Position numbers and translations under genes: made by a program
Part shown: piece after piece, positions 14,440-23,062 of the stretch
Position numbering within the stretch: position 1 is the first letter of the stretch
Layout: each line of letters opens with the position of its first letter
Notes under the pieces: model-generated
What the model saw: only the letters and a program-made list of their open reading frames with translations
Databases searched by the model: none
What the model was told of the DNA's origin: nothing
From: Flavobacteriales bacterium
GTDB lineage: Bacteria > Bacteroidota > Bacteroidia > Flavobacteriales_E > Vicingaceae
Direction of reading: 5' to 3'
NCBI GenBank assembly: GCA_002706365.1
Contig: PALM01000002.1
Coordinates: 1 to 33,820 of the forward strand
Length of the DNA: 33,820 nucleotides

Positions 14440-15048
14440 CTATTGCCATTTTTGCATTAATTCCAAGATCTCATTCTCAGTAGATCTCCCCTTGTCTTTG
14501 GCATACCAAAGTTGTATCTGTTTAGAGAATTCATCTTTGGTCATTTCCGGATCTGCCTTATAAGCAGCTAGTAAATGAGTAGGCTCAGTAGGTCTTGGGC
14601 CCCAACTACCTAGTACTTGATAATTATTGGCATCTACTGCAATGAGCATAGGAATAGAACGACCACCATTCGTAAGGAAACGATCCATCAAATCGAGATT
14701 CTCGTCCCTTAAAAGCAATTTCATCTCCACATTGGGGAAATGATTTTCCAGCTTTCCCAAAATGGGTATGATCTGAGCCGCATCTCCGCACCAACCTTCA
14801 GTGAGTACGATCCAATTGATCTTGCGATCTAATTTACTAGCGGCTTCAATGAATTCTGGAGAAGGATTGAAGGTTTTTGTAATCCGCTTCATGCGTTGCT
14901 GATTCAAGCCTGCATAATTGATCATATTTTCAGATTGATCATTACCAGTGGTCTTGCCCTCCGCGAAAAGCTTATCGAGCAATTCCACATACTCCGAATA
15001 GCTCATGGCCGAATCTAGATATTTCTGTTCAATTGTCTCTTGGCTCAT
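14440..15048 (-). CDS. Thioredoxin-like protein with WCGDA in place of WCxxC
   Basis: A 202-residue cytosolic protein of the thioredoxin superfamily. The segment IVLTEGWCGDAAQIIPILGKL occupies the active-site position: only the first cysteine is present and the second is replaced by alanine (WCGDA). The cis-proline motif is conserved as RSIPMLIAV. The N-terminal 80 residues are helical. Such single-cysteine members are common in Bacteroidota; the partner and reaction are unknown, and monothiol chemistry or a non-redox role is inference. A -7-like box (TAATTTTG) lies at 15064-15071. Confidence 0.88.
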   Translation of the reverse strand: MSQETIEQKYLDSAMSYSEYVELLDKLFAEGKTTGNDQSENMINYAGLNQQRMKRITKTFNPSPEFIEAASKLDRKINWIVLTEGWCGDAAQIIPILGKLENHFPNVEMKLLLRDENLDLMDRFLTNGGRSIPMLIAVDANNYQVLGSWGPRPTEPTHLLAAYKADPEMTKDEFSKQIQLWYAKDKGRSTENEILELMQKWQ

Positions 15049-15110
15049 TCCTTCAATTTTTCAGCAAAATTACATCCGAGCATCAATGAAATTGGTAACA
15101 TTTGTGACAA

Positions 15111-15782
15111 ATGCAAAGAAAGCTAACAACTACAAAAGACGGCTCACACAGTCTGTATCTGCCCGATATGGATGAACAGTATCATTCCATGCATGGCTCT
15201 ATTGCCGAAGCTTTGGTGGTGTATATTGGGAATGGACTCCTTGAAAAAGCCAAAGAGCAATCGACTATCAAGGTCTTTGAGATGGGCTTTGGCACCGGGC
15301 TCAATGCCATGCTTTCTTGGATGGAAAGCAGAAAGAAAGCGTTGAAGCTGGAATATCTCTGCTTGGAAAAATATCCCTTGGAAGAAAAGGAATGGAAATC
15401 GCTCAACTTTGCCAAACAATCTGAATTCGATCAACAGAAGTTTGAAGATCTGCATCTAGCAAATTGGGGAGAATGGGTAGAAATGGATGAGTTCTTCAAG
15501 ATCAAAAAGCTTCAAGATGATCTGCGGACGGTTGAATTGCCAAATGATATTGACCTCATTTACTTTGATGCCTTTGCGCCGGAAAAACAGCCTCATCTTT
15601 GGAAGAAGGAAGTCTTTGAGAAGATGTATGCATCCTTAAAACCAGCAGGTATCTTAACTACCTATTGTGTGAAGGGAGAGATTAGAAGAAGGTTGAAGGA
15701 GATCGGTTTTGAAATAGAGAAACTACCTGGGCCAGTTGGGGGGAAACGGGAGGTTTTGAGGGCGATAAAGAATTACGAATGA
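15111..15782 (+). CDS. mnmD: tRNA (5-methylaminomethyl-2-thiouridine)(34)-methyltransferase, MnmD type
   Basis: SAM-dependent methyltransferase, 223 residues, that completes the wobble-uridine modification of certain tRNAs. The SAM-binding motif EMGFGTGLNAM lies at about residues 57-67, and the acidic motif IDLIYFDAFAPEKQPHLW around 144-161 is characteristic of the MnmC2/MnmD group. It is stand-alone, without the FAD-dependent oxidase half of E. coli MnmC. The ATG at 15111 follows a CATTTG/CAAATG inverted repeat. The final residues KNYE and the stop TGA are encoded by the first units of a GAATTAC heptamer array, so the array overlaps the gene. Confidence 0.92.
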   Translation: MQRKLTTTKDGSHSLYLPDMDEQYHSMHGSIAEALVVYIGNGLLEKAKEQSTIKVFEMGFGTGLNAMLSWMESRKKALKLEYLCLEKYPLEEKEWKSLNFAKQSEFDQQKFEDLHLANWGEWVEMDEFFKIKKLQDDLRTVELPNDIDLIYFDAFAPEKQPHLWKKEVFEKMYASLKPAGILTTYCVKGEIRRRLKEIGFEIEKLPGPVGGKREVLRAIKNYE

Positions 15783-15844
15783 TTAATTACGAATTGCAGC
15801 AGAATTTGAAATCAGCTCCATTGTCTGATTTTATCATTCGCTTT
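15770..15844 (+). repeat. GAATTAC heptamer array plus 49-bp conserved tail, copy 2
   Basis: Units GAATTAC, GAATGAT, TAATTAC and GAATTGC at 7-nt spacing begin inside the mnmD reading frame. The 49-bp tail 15796-15844 matches 12626-12674. It is followed by an 18-bp perfect palindrome (GCCCGCCAGCTGGCGGGC, 15853-15870), by GCGCAAAGG words at 9-nt spacing, and by three CGCAGATTT-type words (15954-15981). Confidence 0.75.
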
Positions 15845-15988
15845 AACCACAAGCCCGCCAGCTGGCGGGCCGCAAAGAAGGCGCAAAGGGCGCAATGTTA
15901 GATTATCTTAAGCCAAAATATCAACGGTAAATAATTAGAATATTCATGTTTCCCGCAGATCTCGCAGATTCTCGCAGATTTAGCCTTC

Positions 15989-16064
15989 ACATTTACACAT
16001 TGCTACATCTGCAAATTGATACATTAACTTTTCAGATTTCTGATTTCAGATTTCAGATTTATTC
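15989..16064 (-). repeat. Period-8 array followed by a period-7 TTTCAGA array, at the moxR stop
   Basis: Five exact 8-nt units (ACATTTAC, ACATTGCT and others) at 15989-16028, then four exact 7-nt units (TTTCAGA, TTTCTGA) at 16030-16057 and a degenerate unit. The moxR stop (complement of 16067-16069) follows at once. In the moxR mRNA sense the first words are TCTGAAA, purine-rich. Confidence 0.8.
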
Positions 16065-16066
16065 TC

Positions 16067-17041
16067 CTACTCTACACCTTCAACCAACTCCTTAATAATC
16101 CTTTCCAAACTATAGCCTTCAGCTTCTGCTTTGTAGTTCAGTACGATTCTATGACGGAGGATGGCTTCTGCTACGGCCTTCACATCTTCGATGTCTGGTG
16201 AGTATTTACCGTGGAGGGCGGCATGACATTTAGCACCGATTACCAAGTATTGAGAGGCACGCGGACCGGCACCCCAGCTTAGGTATTCATTTACCAACTC
16301 ACTGCTTCCCTCGCGATTAGGACGACTGGCAGCTGAGAGTTTTACCGCATATTCCATCACATTGTCGGGAACTGGAATCTTGCGGACTAGCTTCTGGAAA
16401 TAGCTGATCTCTTCGCCGCTCATGATCTTTTTCAATTCCACCTCAGCACCGGTAGTGGTTGATCTTACGATCTCCAATTCATCAGCCAATTCTGGATAAT
16501 CCAGCCAAATGCTGAACATGAATCTATCTAACTGAGCTTCCGGCAAAGGATAGGTTCCCTCCTGCTCAATTGGGTTTTGGGTTGCCAAAACAAAGAAAGG
16601 CTTGGGCAATTCATAAGTCTTTCCTCCTGTAGTAATGGCCTTTTCCTGCATAGATTCTAGCAATGCCGACTGGGTTTTAGGAGGTGTACGGTTGATCTCA
16701 TCTGCCAGGATCAAATTGGCGAAGAGCGGACCGGGAATGAATTTGAAGTTTCTATGTTCATCGAGGATCTCAGAACCGATCAAATCGGAAGGCATAAGAT
16801 CAGGAGTGAACTGCACACGGTTAAAGCTTAAACCCAAGACTTCCGAAATGGTATTTACCAAAAGCGTCTTAGCCAATCCGGGTACACCCACCAAAAGGCA
16901 ATGGCCATTGCTAAAGATCGAGATCAATAGCTTTTCAACCACATCTTTTTGTCCTACGATCACTTTGCCAATCTCATTATTTAGAGTGGCAACCTTTTCT
17001 ACCAGGGCATCAACAGCTTCTTTATCGGAATTGTAATTCAT
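16067..17041 (-). CDS. MoxR-family AAA+ ATPase
   Basis: AAA+ ATPase of the MoxR family, 324 residues from the ATG at 17039-17041 (MNYNSDKEAVDAL); the open frame extends to 17092 but that part overlaps surA and looks unrelated to the family. Walker A is GVPGLAKT, Walker B LILADEINRTPPKTQSALLESM, and sensor I lies in FFVLATQNPIEQEGTYPLPEAQLDRF. MoxR ATPases act as chaperone-like factors in assembly of complexes, often with von Willebrand A-domain partners; no such partner is visible in this window. The start lies one base after the surA stop, which indicates translational coupling. Confidence 0.95.
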   Translation of the reverse strand: MNYNSDKEAVDALVEKVATLNNEIGKVIVGQKDVVEKLLISIFSNGHCLLVGVPGLAKTLLVNTISEVLGLSFNRVQFTPDLMPSDLIGSEILDEHRNFKFIPGPLFANLILADEINRTPPKTQSALLESMQEKAITTGGKTYELPKPFFVLATQNPIEQEGTYPLPEAQLDRFMFSIWLDYPELADELEIVRSTTTGAEVELKKIMSGEEISYFQKLVRKIPVPDNVMEYAVKLSAASRPNREGSSELVNEYLSWGAGPRASQYLVIGAKCHAALHGKYSPDIEDVKAVAEAILRHRIVLNYKAEAEGYSLERIIKELVEGVE

Positions 17042-17042
17042 C

Positions 17043-18413
17043 TTATTGTGTGTCTTCATCTGCGAACTGCATCCAGTCTTGCTGAAACTCACAGTTCTTT
17101 AAATATTCTGGATCTAATTTAATATAGGTTTCCTGCATTGCGCGAGTCAACCATTCTTGCAGCACCTCTTGCTCTTTCTCAGCTCTGGCTGCACTTTTCA
17201 CCTTTTGATAATCCGCTTCTAAACTCGCTCTATGAGGCTCAGTTCGCTTTTGCAATTTAACTAGCTTAAATCCGGCTTTCCCACCCGGCTCGGCCAATTG
17301 TACAATTTCTGACATCTCCCCCTCTTCTAGATTATCGATCACCAAAAATAGGGAAGGATCCAGATTGTCCATTGGGATCATACTTGAAGCATCATAAGGG
17401 TTGATGAGGAGTCCGCCATTGTTTCTGCTGTCTTCATCATCGGTAAACTTCTTAGCCGCTTGTTCAAAAGTAAGGCTGCCTTCATTGATCAGATCGGCTA
17501 TACTATCCAGCTCTGATCTAGCTTTCTCCAAACCTACAGCATCCATCTGAGGGCGTATAAGAATATGACGAACATTCACTCTATCTCCTCTGCGTTCGAT
17601 CAATTGAAGAATATGAAATCCATATCTCGTCTCAACAATCGGAGAAACTTGTCCGGCCTTCAACTTAAAAGCAGCAGCTCCAAACTCAGCTTCTACCTCT
17701 GCTCTACCTACAAAGCCAATCTCGCCACCTCTCACAGCTGAAGCTTTATCTTCTGAATACAAAACGGCTAAAGTGGAGAACTTTTCGCCATTCTCAACTC
17801 GCTCTTTGAACTCTCTCAATCGCGATTTTGCAGCTTGCTTAGCCTCTCTAGAAATTGGAGCGTACTTGATGATCTGGGCAATTTCAACTTCCGCATCGAT
17901 CAATGGTAAACTGTCGGTTGGTATGCGATTGTAGAATTCTTCTACTTCTGCCGGAGTGACATTTACATCTGAGGTAAGCTCGCCCTGCATGCTTTGCACC
18001 ATCAAATTCTCGAAAAGCGCATCTCGCATCCTGTTTTTGATATCGCTAATGCTCTCCCCATAAACTTCTTCCATTCGCTCTTCGGAACCAAGTTGGGCGA
18101 TGAAATGCCTTAACCTACGGTTCATTTCAGCTTCTACCTGATCATCTGTAACCTCAAGACTATCTACCTTAGCTTGGTTGAGTAACATTTTTGTAAAAAG
18201 CACTTCCTCAAGTACTTCACACCTTGAATTATCTGTGATCACCGCACCCGATTGATTCAGACTGTTGAATTTCGTCTCTACTTCAAATTTGGTAACGATC
18301 TCATTGCCCACTACGCCAATAACTTCATCTAGCACAACCTTCTTTTGAGCTGAAATGCTAAATGAAATAGCAAAAAGGGAACATATCAATACCGACTTAG
18401 CGATATACTTCAT
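17043..18413 (-). CDS. surA: SurA-type periplasmic peptidyl-prolyl isomerase/chaperone
   Basis: The 456-residue product has a signal peptide (about residues 1-22, ending SISAQ), a SurA N-terminal chaperone domain (from VVLDEVIGVVGNEIVTKFEVE) and two parvulin/rotamase domains (about 175-275 and 278-385) with the motifs GGEIGFVGRAEVEAEFGAAAF, RYGFHILQLIERRG and NVRHILIRPQ. Its role is in outer-membrane protein folding in the periplasm. It overlaps the end of the preceding lipoprotein gene by 17 bp and is followed one base later by moxR, so the four genes 16067-21179 form one operon. Confidence 0.93.
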   Translation of the reverse strand: MKYIAKSVLICSLFAISFSISAQKKVVLDEVIGVVGNEIVTKFEVETKFNSLNQSGAVITDNSRCEVLEEVLFTKMLLNQAKVDSLEVTDDQVEAEMNRRLRHFIAQLGSEERMEEVYGESISDIKNRMRDALFENLMVQSMQGELTSDVNVTPAEVEEFYNRIPTDSLPLIDAEVEIAQIIKYAPISREAKQAAKSRLREFKERVENGEKFSTLAVLYSEDKASAVRGGEIGFVGRAEVEAEFGAAAFKLKAGQVSPIVETRYGFHILQLIERRGDRVNVRHILIRPQMDAVGLEKARSELDSIADLINEGSLTFEQAAKKFTDDEDSRNNGGLLINPYDASSMIPMDNLDPSLFLVIDNLEEGEMSEIVQLAEPGGKAGFKLVKLQKRTEPHRASLEADYQKVKSAARAEKEQEVLQEWLTRAMQETYIKLDPEYLKNCEFQQDWMQFADEDTQ

Positions 18414-19251
18414 ATCTATTTTTCAAATTTCCTTCTTCAAAGATCTGTTTGCGCACATCTTCTAAGAGTTTCAAACGTCTTTGATTCTTAATGATTGCCT
18501 TGATCTGATCAGAAACATAACTCACCGGAGCAGTTTCTCCCCTAAGTTTCATATCAAAGAGGTCTAAGTATATTGTATTCAGACTATCGCTCAAGGAATT
18601 TTGTCCTTTCCTCACATCATTGTATTGCAACTGACGATCGGGCAAATAGTTCGATAAGGTGCTCAAAGGGACCCATTCAGAAGTATCCAAGGCACACTTT
18701 TCTGCGAAGCTTGTGCAGTAATCCACTAGATTGTAAATCGCAGTAGAATCCCTTCCAAACAGCCAATATTTGACTGAATCCTGATTTGGAGCGGCATTGC
18801 GCACCATTACCATGCGCATTTGGAAGATCACCTCCCTCAACTCAAAATTCTCTTTATTATTCTGATAGTAAACTTCGATCTGATCAGCGCTGATATTCGT
18901 ATCCAGCTTTTGACGAAGAAGTTGATTCTCGTATGCGTAAATAATGAGTGATCTGCGGTAATTCTCGAGCTGCTTTTCAAAATTCACATCTTCTTCAGGT
19001 AAATTCTGAAGTGCCTTTTGCAATAGCAATTGCTCCTTGATCCACTTATCGATATAGTTGGCCGTAAATTGAGCAGAATCCTCTGTCTTGGCTCCTGCCA
19101 TACCTTCTATATCTTCCAAGTAGAGATATTTATCTCCTACTCTGGCTACCGCATTCTCTTCTTCGTTATTCTGAAAGAGTTGACAGGATGATAAGACCGA
19201 CAAAAATGTCAGTAAGAGTAAAAAGGATCTTATTTGAGGAGAAAAAATCAA
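18397..19251 (-). CDS. SurA N-domain-like lipoprotein lacking a clear PPIase domain
   Basis: The 284-residue product has a lipoprotein signal with lipobox VLSSC (Cys about residue 23). The region AVARVGDKYLYLEDIEGM resembles the start of SurA/PpiC N-terminal domains, and the middle is helical (KWIKEQLLLQKALQN). I see no rotamase signature such as GGxLGxF or GxHIxK, in contrast to both flanking genes. The likely role is a membrane-anchored holdase or partner of the adjacent chaperones, which is inference from context. It overlaps the upstream gene by 4 bp and surA by 17 bp, so translation is coupled on both sides. Confidence 0.85.
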   Translation of the reverse strand: MIFSPQIRSFLLLLTFLSVLSSCQLFQNNEEENAVARVGDKYLYLEDIEGMAGAKTEDSAQFTANYIDKWIKEQLLLQKALQNLPEEDVNFEKQLENYRRSLIIYAYENQLLRQKLDTNISADQIEVYYQNNKENFELREVIFQMRMVMVRNAAPNQDSVKYWLFGRDSTAIYNLVDYCTSFAEKCALDTSEWVPLSTLSNYLPDRQLQYNDVRKGQNSLSDSLNTIYLDLFDMKLRGETAPVSYVSDQIKAIIKNQRRLKLLEDVRKQIFEEGNLKNRYEVYR

Positions 19252-21179
19252 TTCAATTCTGTCTTCAATTTATCGAGCAATTCCTGATTCACAGAATACT
19301 CATACTTCTGGCGAAGCGCTTCAATCCATTCTGCCTCTAACTGCTCTTGATAGTCTGAGATGATCAAACCTCTAGCTTCATTGAGCTTCTTTGTATCAGC
19401 CTTAAGCACATCTTTTACATGAACCAAGATAATACGACCGTTCTTTGGGAACTCATACACACCCTTCTTCCACTTCACCTCTTTGAGAATTGGATTATCC
19501 TTCATTTCGTATTTCTTCTGCTCGTAGCGCAAGTTCAATTGAGAACTTTCATTTACGATCTTCATGATCGTATCCGGACTCAGACCTTTATTGATCAGCT
19601 CTTTTACCTGATTGCTGATCTCTTGATCTTTAAGGGTGTAAATTACGGCATCCAATCGTTTTTCCCAGCGATAATCTCCTTTATTCGCTTCATAGAAGGC
19701 TTCCAAACCAGCAGTATCGTTTGAGGCCTTAGACCAAACCAATTCATCTGTTAGGTTGAATAAAAGAATCCCATCGTGATACTCCTCAACTAATGCTTTG
19801 AATTCAGGAAACTCCTTTTCAAGCTGCTGATCCTTGTAGTTGAGTATCTCTCTTTCCTTGAAGGATTGGTAACGCTGATTGATCAATACTCTTAAGTCCA
19901 TCTTGCGACTCCCTCTTTGGGTTTGATCTAGAAACTGAGCAAAATCAGCTTGAGTAAGTTCTCTATCGCCAATGCTAAACATCAACTTATCCATTCCCTC
20001 TGTTGCAGCTACATTCCATGCATTGGCAAAGTATGAACTATCGATCACCTTATAAAAATCAGCTAGAACTTTCGGATTCTCTTCAAATCCGTACTCACTT
20101 TTAATACGCTTGATCACAGCCACCTGACCAAGATTCGATCTGCCGTCTTTGCGTACTTTCTTATCGATCACATTTTCGATCTGCTCATAAGAGCCCATCT
20201 CATCCTTCTTGATGCGCTTTACAATGTGCCAACCCAAACGAGTTTGAAAAGGCTCAGAGATATCGCCATCTTTCTCTAATGCAAATGCCGCAGCTTCGAA
20301 TTCAGGCATCATCTTACCCACTCCGAAGATTGGCAACACACCACCATTCTTGGCAGAACGCGTATCATCTGAGAATTTTCCAGCCATAGTCTCAAAAGGA
20401 GTTCCATCTTGGATTTCCTGATAGATTTCTTTGATCTTGCCTTCAGGATCGCTCACTTTAGAGATCTCAGGGTCTGTAGAGATCAAGATATGAGCAACTG
20501 TCCATTCGCCGCTATTCGGACGACGGTCGTTCACTTTCAAAAGGTGATAGCCAAAACGAGTTTTCACAACCTCTGATACTTCACCCACTTTGGTTTCATA
20601 AGCAGCACTTTCAAAAGGATATACCATTGCAAAGGCAGTGAAATATCCCAGATCACCTTTATTGTTCTTCACAGAAGGATCCTCAGAATATTGCATTGCC
20701 ATAGTTTCGAATGGCTCACCTCTATCTAAGCGCTTCTTCACTTTCAGGATCTTCTTATATGCTTCCAATGTATCTTCAGGAGCATCTGTTGGAGAAGATT
20801 TGATCATGATATGAGAAACCTTTACTTCCTCTTGTAGTCTTTTATAAGCTTCTTGCTTCAACTCCTCTATCATTCCATCAGCGGTGAGGTAAGGCTGAGC
20901 CAATTGCTTGCGATAGCCGGCCAACTCTTCTACAAACACCTCATTGGTATCTAATCCAAGAGCCTCAGCTTCCATTACCTTAAGCTTGAAGTTAATGTAG
21001 AGCTCCAGATACTCATCTACACTGCTTTTTTCAACCATTTCCCCGCTGTTGTTCTTCAGGTATACTCTTTTGAATTCAGCTGGACTCACTTGTTCATCAC
21101 CAATGGTGATAAGGGCCTCTTGGGCGTTGACTTGAGTAAAGGTTAATAGGACTGATAAGGTTAAGAGAAGATTTTTCAT
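19248..21179 (-). CDS. Periplasmic PpiC-type peptidyl-prolyl isomerase with two rotamase domains
   Basis: A 643-residue exported protein. A signal peptide (about 1-19, ending NAQ) is followed by a helical region, then two parvulin domains at about 118-218 (KVSHIMIKSS, GDLGYFTAF, RFGYHLLKVND) and 226-326 (VAHILISTDPE, GGVLPIFGVGKMMPEFEAAAF, RLGWHIVKRI). The remaining 300 residues are helical and charged, as in other large Bacteroidota PpiC proteins. It is the first gene of the chaperone operon; the spacer to guaB contains two heptamer arrays. Function in folding of outer-membrane or secreted proteins is from family knowledge. Confidence 0.92.
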   Translation of the reverse strand: MKNLLLTLSVLLTFTQVNAQEALITIGDEQVSPAEFKRVYLKNNSGEMVEKSSVDEYLELYINFKLKVMEAEALGLDTNEVFVEELAGYRKQLAQPYLTADGMIEELKQEAYKRLQEEVKVSHIMIKSSPTDAPEDTLEAYKKILKVKKRLDRGEPFETMAMQYSEDPSVKNNKGDLGYFTAFAMVYPFESAAYETKVGEVSEVVKTRFGYHLLKVNDRRPNSGEWTVAHILISTDPEISKVSDPEGKIKEIYQEIQDGTPFETMAGKFSDDTRSAKNGGVLPIFGVGKMMPEFEAAAFALEKDGDISEPFQTRLGWHIVKRIKKDEMGSYEQIENVIDKKVRKDGRSNLGQVAVIKRIKSEYGFEENPKVLADFYKVIDSSYFANAWNVAATEGMDKLMFSIGDRELTQADFAQFLDQTQRGSRKMDLRVLINQRYQSFKEREILNYKDQQLEKEFPEFKALVEEYHDGILLFNLTDELVWSKASNDTAGLEAFYEANKGDYRWEKRLDAVIYTLKDQEISNQVKELINKGLSPDTIMKIVNESSQLNLRYEQKKYEMKDNPILKEVKWKKGVYEFPKNGRIILVHVKDVLKADTKKLNEARGLIISDYQEQLEAEWIEALRQKYEYSVNQELLDKLKTELN

Positions 21180-21196
21180 TGGAGTAAAAATGTTTT

Positions 21197-21224
21197 TTAG
21201 ATGTTAGACTTTAGAGTTTAGATA
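21197..21224 (-). repeat. Period-7 array, TTAGATG words, in the guaB-ppiC gap
   Basis: Four exact units (TTAGATG, TTAGACT, TTAGAGT, TTAGATA). Words match those at 3673-3700. It is followed by the word TAAGAGTCATTCA, also present at 28254-28266. Confidence 0.75.
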
Positions 21225-21249
21225 AGAGTCATTCATATTACACAACTGT

Positions 21250-21284
21250 CTAGATTCTAGGTTCTAGATTCTAGACTCCAAACT
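21250..21284 (-). repeat. Period-7 CTAG array at the guaB stop codon
   Basis: Units CTAGATT, CTAGGTT, CTAGATT, CTAGACT and CCAAACT at exact 7-nt steps. The guaB TAG stop (complement of 21283-21285) overlaps the last unit. In guaB mRNA sense the words read purine-rich (AATCTAG, AGTCTAG). Confidence 0.85.
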
Positions 21285-22761
21285 ACCTACTATAATTCGG
21301 TGCCTCTCTGGTTATAGAAATATCATGCGGATGACTTTCGCGCATACCGGCGGCGGTAATTTTAATAAAACGAGCATTGGTTTTCAGCAATTCAATGTTC
21401 TTACAACCGCAATAACCCATACCAGCGCGAATACCACCGATCATTTGATATACCACTTCACTTAGTGAACCTTTGAAAGGCACTCTACCGCTAATCCCTT
21501 CCGGAACCAGCTTTTTAATATCATCTTCCATATCTTGGAAATAACGGTCTTTAGAACCTTTTTGCATGGCCTCCAAAGATCCCATTCCACGATAAGCTTT
21601 GAATTTTCTTCCTTCGTAGATGATGGTTTCACCTGGCGACTCCTCCACTCCGGCAAAAAGCGAGCCAGCCATAGCAGTGTCTGCTCCAGCAGCCAATGCT
21701 TTTACAATATCACCGGTAAATCTCAATCCACCATCGGCAATAATTGGAATATTTTTTCCCTTCAAGGCATCAGCTACCATCATTACAGCAGAGAATTGGG
21801 GAACTCCCACACCGGCGATCACTCTGGTTGTGCAGATAGATCCTGGACCTATACCCACTTTAATGGCATCGGCACCAGCCTCAGCTAATGCAAGAGCCGC
21901 TTCAGCAGTAGCGATATTACCTACTACTACATCTATACTATCGAATTTGGCTTTTACTTTCTTCAGGGTTTCAATAACGCCTTTAGAGTGACCGTGAGCT
22001 GTATCGATGATCACCGCATCCACACCTACAGCTTCCAAAGCGCTAATACGCTCCATTACATCTGCAGTTACACCAACAGCAGCAGCTACTCTTAAACGAC
22101 CGTACTCATCTTTACATGCATTCGGTCTTTCTTTGATCTTGATGATATCTCTGTAGGTGATCAAGCCCATTAGCTTATTATCCTTATCCACTACAGGGAG
22201 CTTCTCGATCTTATATTGTTGAAGGATCTCTTCGGCTTTGCTCAGGTCGGTACCTTTGCTCACTGTAACCAAATTATCCTTGCTCATCACCTCTTTCACA
22301 TCGCGATTCATGTCTTTCTGGAAGCGCAGATCACGGTTGGTGACAATACCTTGCAATTTATTTTCCTTATCCACTACCGGAATACCTCCGATGCTATTCT
22401 CTTTCATCAAATTCAAGGCATCCATCACAGTGGCATCCATGTGAAGTGTGATAGGATCCTGGATCATACCACTCTCTGAACGCTTCACCTTGCGCACTTC
22501 AGCAGCTTGCTGCTCAATGCTCATATTCTTGTGCAGCACGCCAATTCCACCTTCACCTGCAATTGCAATTGCAAGAGCTGATTCGGTAACGGTATCCATT
22601 GCCGCAGAAACAATAGGCGTATTCAAACGGATATTTCGCGAAAATTGAGAGCTAATATCCACCTCTCTCGGCATCACTTCAGAATAATCAGGAACAAGGA
22701 GAACATCGTCGTAGGTAAGGCCTTCAGGCAAAAAACGATTGTTGGAAGAATCCTCTTTCAT
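21283..22761 (-). CDS. guaB: Inosine-5'-monophosphate dehydrogenase
   Basis: The enzyme oxidises IMP to XMP with NAD+, the rate-limiting step of guanine nucleotide synthesis, and acts in the cytosol as a tetramer. The 492-residue length is standard. The N-terminal block GLTYDDVLLVPDYSEVMPREV, a pair of CBS domains (about 100-215), the catalytic loop GIGPGSICTTR with Cys310, and the flap region YRGMGSLEAM are all visible. The downstream block EGISGRVPFKGSLSEVVYQMIGGIRAGMGYCG is complete. A -7-like box lies 19 nt upstream. It sits between the giant secreted protein gene and the chaperone operon on the same strand, with repeat-filled spacers on both sides. Confidence 0.98.
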   Translation of the reverse strand: MKEDSSNNRFLPEGLTYDDVLLVPDYSEVMPREVDISSQFSRNIRLNTPIVSAAMDTVTESALAIAIAGEGGIGVLHKNMSIEQQAAEVRKVKRSESGMIQDPITLHMDATVMDALNLMKENSIGGIPVVDKENKLQGIVTNRDLRFQKDMNRDVKEVMSKDNLVTVSKGTDLSKAEEILQQYKIEKLPVVDKDNKLMGLITYRDIIKIKERPNACKDEYGRLRVAAAVGVTADVMERISALEAVGVDAVIIDTAHGHSKGVIETLKKVKAKFDSIDVVVGNIATAEAALALAEAGADAIKVGIGPGSICTTRVIAGVGVPQFSAVMMVADALKGKNIPIIADGGLRFTGDIVKALAAGADTAMAGSLFAGVEESPGETIIYEGRKFKAYRGMGSLEAMQKGSKDRYFQDMEDDIKKLVPEGISGRVPFKGSLSEVVYQMIGGIRAGMGYCGCKNIELLKTNARFIKITAAGMRESHPHDISITREAPNYSR

Positions 22762-22780
22762 AGGGCTGAATTTTGGAGAG

Positions 22781-22788
22781 CAAAAATA
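22781..22788 (-). promoter_or_regulatory. Possible -7 box of guaB
   Basis: TATTTTTG on the minus strand fits TAnnTTTG, ending 19 nt before the guaB ATG. The -33 region has no clear TTG. Confidence 0.4.
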
Positions 22789-22854
22789 AGCATTATAGGC
22801 GGGGAAGGTGTTAATGAAAATTAAAAATGCCTAGCTGTTTGTAGACAATGCCAT

Positions 22855-22960
22855 CGCTCGGACTACAAGTCCGAGCGAGCGTCGTGCATCGCAGGATTTG
22901 CAATCCTGCGAGGGCCTTTATAAACAAAAGAGATTTCCGCAGGATTTGCAATCCTGCGGA
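22855..22960. repeat. Three REP-like palindromes upstream of guaB
   Basis: CGCTCGGACT/AGTCCGAGCG around ACA (22855-22877, 10-bp arms); CGCAGGATT/AATCCTGCG around TGC (22890-22910); TCCGCAGGATT/AATCCTGCGGA around TGC (22936-22960, 11-bp arms). The last two match 943-965. All share an ACA or TGC triloop. The 351-bp spacer 22762-23112 contains these, one more stem and a terminator, but no gene. Confidence 0.75.
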
Positions 22961-23014
22961 GCAATACAGACACAAACAACAACTAAAGCCGCTTGCGCAG
23001 ATACAAACAAAAAC

Positions 23015-23056
23015 TAAAGCCGCTTGCGCGGACATGCTGTCCGTGCAACGGCTTTA
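23015..23056. repeat. Compound stem, GCCGCTTGCGC family
   Basis: TAAAGCCG (23015-23022) pairs with CGGCTTTA (23049-23056), and GGACA (23030-23034) with TGTCC (23038-23042) around TGC. The first half, CTAAAGCCGCTTGCGC, also occurs at 22983-22998 without its partner, so that copy is truncated. Confidence 0.65.
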
Positions 23057-23062
23057 ACAAAA

